Assembly (NCBI GenBank): GCA_002454125.1
Contig: DKII01000054.1
Location: 6,272 to 41,300, forward strand
Length of the DNA: 35,029 nt
Direction: 5' to 3'
Source: Novosphingobium sp. UBA6722
Lineage (GTDB): Bacteria; Pseudomonadota; Alphaproteobacteria; Sphingomonadales; Sphingomonadaceae
Shown one piece after another: positions 30,793-35,029 of this stretch. The translations under genes were made by a program, and so were the position numbers. The notes under the pieces were generated by a model. That model was not told where the DNA came from. It was given only the letters and a program-made list of their open reading frames with translations, and made no database searches. Numbering within the stretch: the first letter of the stretch is position 1; each line of letters starts with the position of its first letter.

Positions 30793-32612
30793 GGCTGATT
30801 GGCGGCGATGTAGCGGTCGACGTTCTGCGTCAGCACATCGAGCGGGACATTGCCGCCGCCGACCACGGCATTGTTGTAGTCGCGCAGGTCGTACTTTGCG
30901 CCCAATGCCGTCTTGGCTCGTTCGCGCTGGTTCAGGATTTCGCTGTGGCCGATCTTGTAGCCGCAAGCCTGGCCAGGCCAGGAGCAATAACGGTCGACTT
31001 CGCTGGAAACTTCGGCCCGGCCTGAGCCGTTGGTATTGGCAAACCAGTCAATCGCCTGCTCACGGGTCCAGCGCTTGGCGTGGAGCCCGGTATCGACCAC
31101 CAGACGGCAGGCGCGGAAGGCGATTGACTGCAGATAGCCAAGCTGGCCGACCGGGTCGCCATCATAGGCCCCCAGTTCGTCACCCAGCGTCTCGGCATAG
31201 AGTGCCCAGCCTTCCGAATAGGCGTTGAACGCCAATAGGGTGCGGATCAGCGGCAGGCGGTTGGCATATTCCCCTTGCCAGACATGGCCGAAGATCCCCT
31301 CGTGGAAGGCCAGGGTCGGCAGGCTGTAACGGCTGTGCAGATCGGTCGTGCCCAGGTTGATCCAGATCTTCCCGGGGATCGTTCCGTCAATCGAACCGGC
31401 ACCGCCATAGGCACCGGGCGCGCCGGCTTCTTCGGCCGGGGGCAAGCGGCGGATTTCAAGGTTGCCCTTTACCGGATTGCGGAAAGCGCGCGGGGCCTGG
31501 GCGCGCATGTAATCGACCTTGGATTGCATCAGCGCGATGATTTCGGCTCGGCCCTTGTCATCGTTGGTAAAGGTGAAGCGCGGGTCCTTGCCCAGCGCGG
31601 TCATCCGTTCGCCGACCGTTCCATTGGTGTAGCCAAGCGAACGCAGGATCGGGTCCATCCGGCCATGCAGCAGGGCCAGTTGCTCCTGGCCGATCTGATG
31701 CACTTCTTCAGGCGTACGGCTGGTTGTCGTGCTGGCCGAAAGGCCCCAGGCATACCATTCATCGCCATGTGGGCGGGCCCAGAGCCCGGCATCGCTGGTC
31801 GCCAGTGTTCGCTGCAGTTTCAGTTCGGCAAGCTGGCGCTCCAGCGCTGCCGCGACCGGCCCTGTCGACATGGCCTTGGCCCGCGCTTCCCAGTCGCCGG
31901 GAATGGTTGCGGTGCGGCGCGCCAGCGAGCGGGTCAGATCACCGCCATCGCGCAAGCCGGCCAGCTGCGTTTCCATCTGCCTGATCGCCTTGTCGAGCAG
32001 GAATGCTGGTGGGACCAGACCCATGCCGCGGGCCGATTGGATCCGGTCAAGCTCGCCCTCCAGCAGCGCCGGGAAGGCACCCAGGCGGGCGAGATAGGCC
32101 TCTGCGTCGGTGGCATTGCGCACCGGATGGTCGCTATCGAGGAAGCGCGGAATGTCGAGGTAGCCGCCGACATTCTGGATGACCACATAGGGCGTGTTGC
32201 GCCAACCGCCGACGGCGACGTCACCATAGGGCAGGTCAAAGCCTTTTAGCGCAGTGCGGAAGGCGCTGCGGACAACCGCCAGGCTGGTCCGCGTAGCCGG
32301 ATCAAGCGCTTCGCCATTGATGCCCTCAACCTGCCGCAGACCGCGTCGAAGGACTTCGGCCGTCGCCTTTTGCCCAGCGGCCGATCGATCGCCCAGCTTG
32401 CCGCGCAGCGCGGCGCGGGCGCCCGTGTCGATACCGAGCGAAGTGGCCCCTTCCGGGCTTTGTTCGATCAGCTGCCAGGCCAGCGATTCGAGCAAGTCTG
32501 CAGCGCTTGCGGGGTTGGATGCCGCGGCCAGCCGATTGGCGCAGCCCGGCAGAATTGCAGCAGTGGCGGAAGCGCCAAGCAGGCCGAGGGTCTGGCGACG
32601 CGAAAGTGACAT
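30789..32612 (-). CDS. DUF885 family putative metallopeptidase, exported lipoprotein
   Basis: A protein of 607 residues (610 if the ATG at 32621 is used). The N-terminus SLSRRQTLGLLGASATAAILPGC combines a twin-arginine motif with a lipobox ending in Cys, suggesting Tat export and lipid anchoring. The C-terminal half carries H-E-G-I-F-G-H (about 437-443), an HExxxGH-type zinc site typical of DUF885, followed by the E-G-W-A-L-Y-A-E segment supplying further ligands. DUF885 proteins are thought to be zinc peptidases related to thermolysin-like or carboxypeptidase folds; the substrate is unknown. The ATG at 32612 is preferred because it starts directly before SLSRRQ. Confidence 0.88.
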   Translation of the reverse strand: MSLSRRQTLGLLGASATAAILPGCANRLAAASNPASAADLLESLAWQLIEQSPEGATSLGIDTGARAALRGKLGDRSAAGQKATAEVLRRGLRQVEGINGEALDPATRTSLAVVRSAFRTALKGFDLPYGDVAVGGWRNTPYVVIQNVGGYLDIPRFLDSDHPVRNATDAEAYLARLGAFPALLEGELDRIQSARGMGLVPPAFLLDKAIRQMETQLAGLRDGGDLTRSLARRTATIPGDWEARAKAMSTGPVAAALERQLAELKLQRTLATSDAGLWARPHGDEWYAWGLSASTTTSRTPEEVHQIGQEQLALLHGRMDPILRSLGYTNGTVGERMTALGKDPRFTFTNDDKGRAEIIALMQSKVDYMRAQAPRAFRNPVKGNLEIRRLPPAEEAGAPGAYGGAGSIDGTIPGKIWINLGTTDLHSRYSLPTLAFHEGIFGHVWQGEYANRLPLIRTLLAFNAYSEGWALYAETLGDELGAYDGDPVGQLGYLQSIAFRACRLVVDTGLHAKRWTREQAIDWFANTNGSGRAEVSSEVDRYCSWPGQACGYKIGHSEILNQRERAKTALGAKYDLRDYNNAVVGGGNVPLDVLTQNVDRYIAANQP

Positions 32613-32785
32613 GGTTTCCATGGCCTTATCGTGCGGTCCCGTTGACCCCCTGTCAAATCTGAGCGGAATCTATGGGGAAACTCAGCGATACAATTGGCAG
32701 CACGGATGCAATCGGCTTATCGTGGCCGCGCCTAAAGGGTCGCATCCGGGCAGATAAAAGTAGAACACGCCGATGAGTACTCCAA

Positions 32786-33307
32786 ATGCCTGACCCGGGC
32801 TTGCTAGACGTGCTGCGTCGCAGCGGCGGCCTGGTTGCCGTCGCCCGGCAACTCGATGTGGCTCCGCCCGTTGTCCTGGCGGCGAGCACGGCTCTGTTGC
32901 CGCTGGTCCGCGCCGGTTTCCGGCGCGATGTGGAGCAGGCGGAGAGCCTCGCTGCCGGGCTGAGCGGGCTGTTGGCCTGGCTTGAGAGCCTGGGCGGCGG
33001 AGCGCTGGCCAGCGCAGTCTTGCAGAATGATACGGCAACGAACGGTGCTGGCGACCAAATCGTGGCGCGGATCTTTGGTCCGGCTTTGACACGGCACGTC
33101 ATTGCCGATGCCGCCGCGCAAAGCGAAATACCGGCCGAAACGGTCGCGCAGGTTCTGCCGCTCCTGGCGATGCTGGCAGGGGGCTACGTGTCGGCCCGTG
33201 CTGGACGCATGTCGGCGACAGATTGCCTGGCCGAACTGGGGCCGCTGCTGGATCTGGCCGGGGAACCCAACCCGCTTGACGCGCTGGTTGGCATCGCCGA
33301 CGACTAG
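32786..33307 (+). CDS. DUF937-like helical protein
   Basis: A 173-residue protein built of short amphipathic and hydrophobic helices: L-L-D-V-L-R-R-S-G-G-L-V-A-V-A-R-Q-L at the start, A-A-S-T-A-L-L-P-L-V-R-A-G-F-R-R next, a second block in the C-terminal half (IPAETVAQVLPLLAMLAGGYVSAR). This two-block pattern with LLP/LVxG turns suggests DUF937. No signal peptide is seen. The ATG at 32786 lies within a six-codon mini-frame (32773-32793). A small two-TM gene follows 3 nt later, so they are likely one transcript. Confidence 0.65.
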   Translation: MPDPGLLDVLRRSGGLVAVARQLDVAPPVVLAASTALLPLVRAGFRRDVEQAESLAAGLSGLLAWLESLGGGALASAVLQNDTATNGAGDQIVARIFGPALTRHVIADAAAQSEIPAETVAQVLPLLAMLAGGYVSARAGRMSATDCLAELGPLLDLAGEPNPLDALVGIADD

Positions 33308-33310
33308 GCA

Positions 33311-33517
33311 ATGATCACGACTGTCCTGTCGCTGCTGACGCTAGCCGTCCTGCTGATGCTTTTCGGTGCCGTGCTGCAATGGCGTCGCGGTGAACGGCGC
33401 AAGGCCGCATTGCTGGTGATCCTGGCGCTGGTCGCCGGGATCAACGTTGCGATCTGGACCGTGCCTTACGACAGCGGCGAGGCACCGGTGGCCCGGGCGG
33501 ACGAAAAGCCCGCCTGA
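33311..33517 (+). CDS. Small two-TM membrane protein
   Basis: A 68-residue protein with two hydrophobic segments (about 4-22 and 33-50) separated by a basic loop QWRRGERRKA, which by the positive-inside rule would lie in the cytoplasm, leaving both ends (including the acidic tail) outside. No family recognised. It starts 3 nt after the DUF937-like stop and ends 4 nt before the convergent alpha/beta hydrolase stop. Compact spacing, consistent codon use and sensible topology support a real gene. Confidence 0.7.
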   Translation: MITTVLSLLTLAVLLMLFGAVLQWRRGERRKAALLVILALVAGINVAIWTVPYDSGEAPVARADEKPA

Positions 33518-33521
33518 TCGC

Positions 33522-34178
33522 TCAGCGGATCGGACAGTCCGGTGCAAGCCGCATGTCGAGGTAATTGTCGACCGCGCGCATCATCTCGTCGAGCTCGTTT
33601 TCGAAGAAGTGGTTGGCGCGCGGTACTTCGTCATGGTGGATCGTGATGTGCTTCTGCGTGCGCAGCTTGTCGACCAGCTTTTGAACGGCACCCGGCGTAA
33701 CCACGGTGTCCTGCGCGCCCTGGACGATGATGCCCGAGGCGGGGCAGGGGGCCAGAAAGCTGAAATCATACATGTTCGCCGGCGGGGCGACTGAGATGAA
33801 GCCGCGGATTTCCGGGCGGCGCATCAGCAGCTGCATGCCGATCAGCGCGCCAAAGCTGTAACCCGCAATCCAGGTCGTGCTGGCTTCGGGGTGGATCGAC
33901 TGGACCCAATCGAGCGCGGCGGCGGCATCGCTCAGCTCGCCGATCCCGTTGTCAAAGCTGCCCTGGCTGCGGCCGACGCCGCGGAAGTTGAAGCGCAGGG
34001 TGGCAAAACCACGCGCCTGGAAGGTCTTGTACATCGCCATGGTGATGCGATCGTTCATCGTCCCGCCGGCTTGCGGGTGCGGGTGCAGGATCATGGCGAC
34101 CGGTGCGCGCGGACGGCTGGCGGGCTGGAAGCGACCTTCAAGGCGGCCTTCGGGGCCGGGGAAGATGACTGAGGGCAT
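33522..34178 (-). CDS. Alpha/beta hydrolase (dienelactone hydrolase / YfhR-type)
   Basis: A 218-residue alpha/beta-hydrolase. It has H-P-H-P-Q-A-G-G-T-M-N-D near residue 32 (oxyanion loop), the F-N-F-R-G-V-G-R-S-Q-G strand-turn, the nucleophile elbow GYSFGA (Ser), then Q-G-A-Q-D-T-V-V (acid Asp) and A-N-H-F-F (catalytic His). It resembles the short hydrolases often encoded next to suf-type cysteine desulfurase genes in alphaproteobacteria; here it is divergent from one. Function unknown, probably a serine esterase/peptidase. The start is the ATG at 34178. Confidence 0.88.
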   Translation of the reverse strand: MPSVIFPGPEGRLEGRFQPASRPRAPVAMILHPHPQAGGTMNDRITMAMYKTFQARGFATLRFNFRGVGRSQGSFDNGIGELSDAAAALDWVQSIHPEASTTWIAGYSFGALIGMQLLMRRPEIRGFISVAPPANMYDFSFLAPCPASGIIVQGAQDTVVTPGAVQKLVDKLRTQKHITIHHDEVPRANHFFENELDEMMRAVDNYLDMRLAPDCPIR

Positions 34179-34311
34179 GGGCCTGTTACCTGCTTCTTGG
34201 CGGCTCCACCCGTGGCCGCCGGAGAAAACGGCGCGCCGAACCAGATGGGGCTATGATCGGGAGAGAGGCGCTATATAGAAACGGGCCTCCAAAAAGCAAC
34301 TTTTGCGAACA
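34179..34311. promoter_or_regulatory. Divergent gap between the hydrolase and cysteine desulfurase genes
   Basis: In this 133-bp gap, TATATA at 34272-34277 could be a plus-strand -10, but no good -35 is seen 16-18 nt upstream. Neither gene has a strong Shine-Dalgarno sequence here. I do not recognise an IscR/SufR-type palindrome. Confidence 0.3.
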
Positions 34312-35029
34312 ATGACCGGCAAACCGATCTATCTTGACCATCAGGCCACGACGCCGCTTGCCCCAGAAGCGCTGGAGGCGATGCTGCCGTGGCTGTCGGG
34401 TCCGGACAATATGGGCTTCGCCAATCCGCATTCGATGCACCGTGCGGGGCGCGCTGCGGCGGCGGCGGTAGAGCACGCGCGCGAGCAGGTGGCAGGGCTG
34501 CTTCCCAAGGGCGGCCGGGTGATCTTCACCAGCGGCGCGACCGAAGCGCTCAACCAGGCGCTACGCTCGGTCCCGCGCGGGCCGATCGCCTATTCGGCGC
34601 TGGAGCACTCGGCAGTGGTCAATGCTGCGATTGCCAGCGGTGAAGAAGTTCACGAGCTGCCGGCCGGTTCTGACGGCCTGGTCGATCCCGAGGTGCCGTT
34701 CCCGGAAGGCGTCGGGCTGGTCGCGGTGATGCAGGTCAACAATGAGATCGGCACGATCCAGCCGGTCGAGCGCTTGGCCGAGCGGGCCCATGCCGCGGGT
34801 GCGCTGTTCCTGTGCGATGCGGTCCAGGGCGCGGGCAAGCTCGCCCCGCCAGAGGGCGCGGACCTGATCGCGATCACCGCGCATAAGCTTTACGGCCCCA
34901 AGGGGGTCGGCGCGCTGTGGGTGCGGGACGGCGTGAAGATCGGCCCGCTGATGGCCGGGGGCGGGCAGGAGAGCGGGCTGCGCTCGGGTACGCTCAGCCC
35001 GGCGCTCTGCGCCGGGTTCGGGGCAGCTG
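34312..35029 (+). CDS. Cysteine desulfurase (NifS/IscS-like), 3' end cut by the window
   Basis: A class V PLP enzyme releasing sulfur from cysteine for Fe-S assembly. The first 239 residues are visible, the C-terminal part continues beyond the window. Landmarks are Y-L-D-H-Q-A-T-T-P (7-15), T-S-G-A-T-E-A-L-N (73-81), His99 in E-H-S-A-V-V-N, NNEIGT (143-148), Asp169, the Schiff-base Lys192 in I-T-A-H-K-L-Y-G-P-K-G and Arg224 in G-L-R-S-G-T. The mobile catalytic-Cys loop lies outside the window, so IscS versus NifS class cannot be decided. Probably the first gene of a suf-like cluster to the right. Confidence 0.93.
   Translation, partial: MTGKPIYLDHQATTPLAPEALEAMLPWLSGPDNMGFANPHSMHRAGRAAAAAVEHAREQVAGLLPKGGRVIFTSGATEALNQALRSVPRGPIAYSALEHSAVVNAAIASGEEVHELPAGSDGLVDPEVPFPEGVGLVAVMQVNNEIGTIQPVERLAERAHAAGALFLCDAVQGAGKLAPPEGADLIAITAHKLYGPKGVGALWVRDGVKIGPLMAGGGQESGLRSGTLSPALCAGFGAA

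Noticed and set aside
1..35029. CRISPR arrays, tRNA or rRNA genes, insertion sequences, prophage or toxin-antitoxin pairs
   Set aside because: Reading both strands showed no regularly spaced repeats, cloverleaf sequences, transposase or phage proteins. A tRNA scan and covariance-model search would be needed to exclude small RNAs.

Overview
The window looks like a chromosomal segment of a high-GC alphaproteobacterium, most likely a member of the Sphingomonadales (Sphingomonadaceae/Erythrobacteraceae type). This is inferred from three things. A chvI-chvG-hprK-rapZ-EIIA-HPr run lies next to a divergent pckA. A BolA / J-domain protein / CobS neighbourhood is present. The intergenic repeats resemble those common in sphingomonad genomes (a CTGAGCTTGTCGAAG core, and CCCCCTCGATGGGGG-type hairpins). 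Almost everything is protein coding. I found no tRNA, rRNA, CRISPR array, transposase, integrase or phage gene.

Layout. 1-911: 3' part of a DUF2332 gene. 889-5064: a tight minus-strand run in transcription order bolA, pirin, SDR, alpha/beta hydrolase, ltrA. 5094-5681: a plus-strand J-domain protein divergent from bolA. 5682-11564: a continuous minus-strand accessory block of ten genes: two glutathione S-transferases (GSTs), then a TetR regulator, VOC, DUF1428 and a double-VOC protein, then GST, PhnB-type VOC, GST and SRPBCC. 11653-13168: cobS followed by an exported thioredoxin-like protein with a CHDS site. 13199-16498: a 1099-residue exported TolB-propeller/amidohydrolase. 16597-16777: an inverted pair of 73-nt repeats. 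16789-19591: a medium-chain dehydrogenase/reductase, truA and fmt. 19702-22309: recR, def and rmuC on the plus strand. 22306-28051: a META-domain lipoprotein, then (in transcription order from the right) chvI, chvG, hprK, rapZ, EIIA, HPr and a TrmH-family methyltransferase. 28291-29892: pckA, then a conserved hypothetical and a YidB/DUF937-like gene. 30789-32612: a DUF885 metallopeptidase-like lipoprotein. 32786-33517: a second DUF937-like protein and a two-TM small protein. 33522-34178: an alpha/beta hydrolase. 34312-end: a cysteine desulfurase cut by the window edge.

How the genes work together. The core genes are housekeeping: initiator formylation and deformylation (fmt, def), tRNA modification (truA), recombination repair (recR) and gluconeogenesis (pckA). 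The chvGI/hprK/rapZ/PTS run is a sensory phosphorelay with no sugar permease in view; its linkage to pckA suggests carbon and envelope-stress control. The accessory block looks like a TetR-controlled detoxification island: an operator sits inside the spacer of a promoter that would make the tetR mRNA leaderless, and a second promoter with its own palindrome precedes the GST half. The block separates the J-domain gene from cobS, and cobT is not found after cobS.
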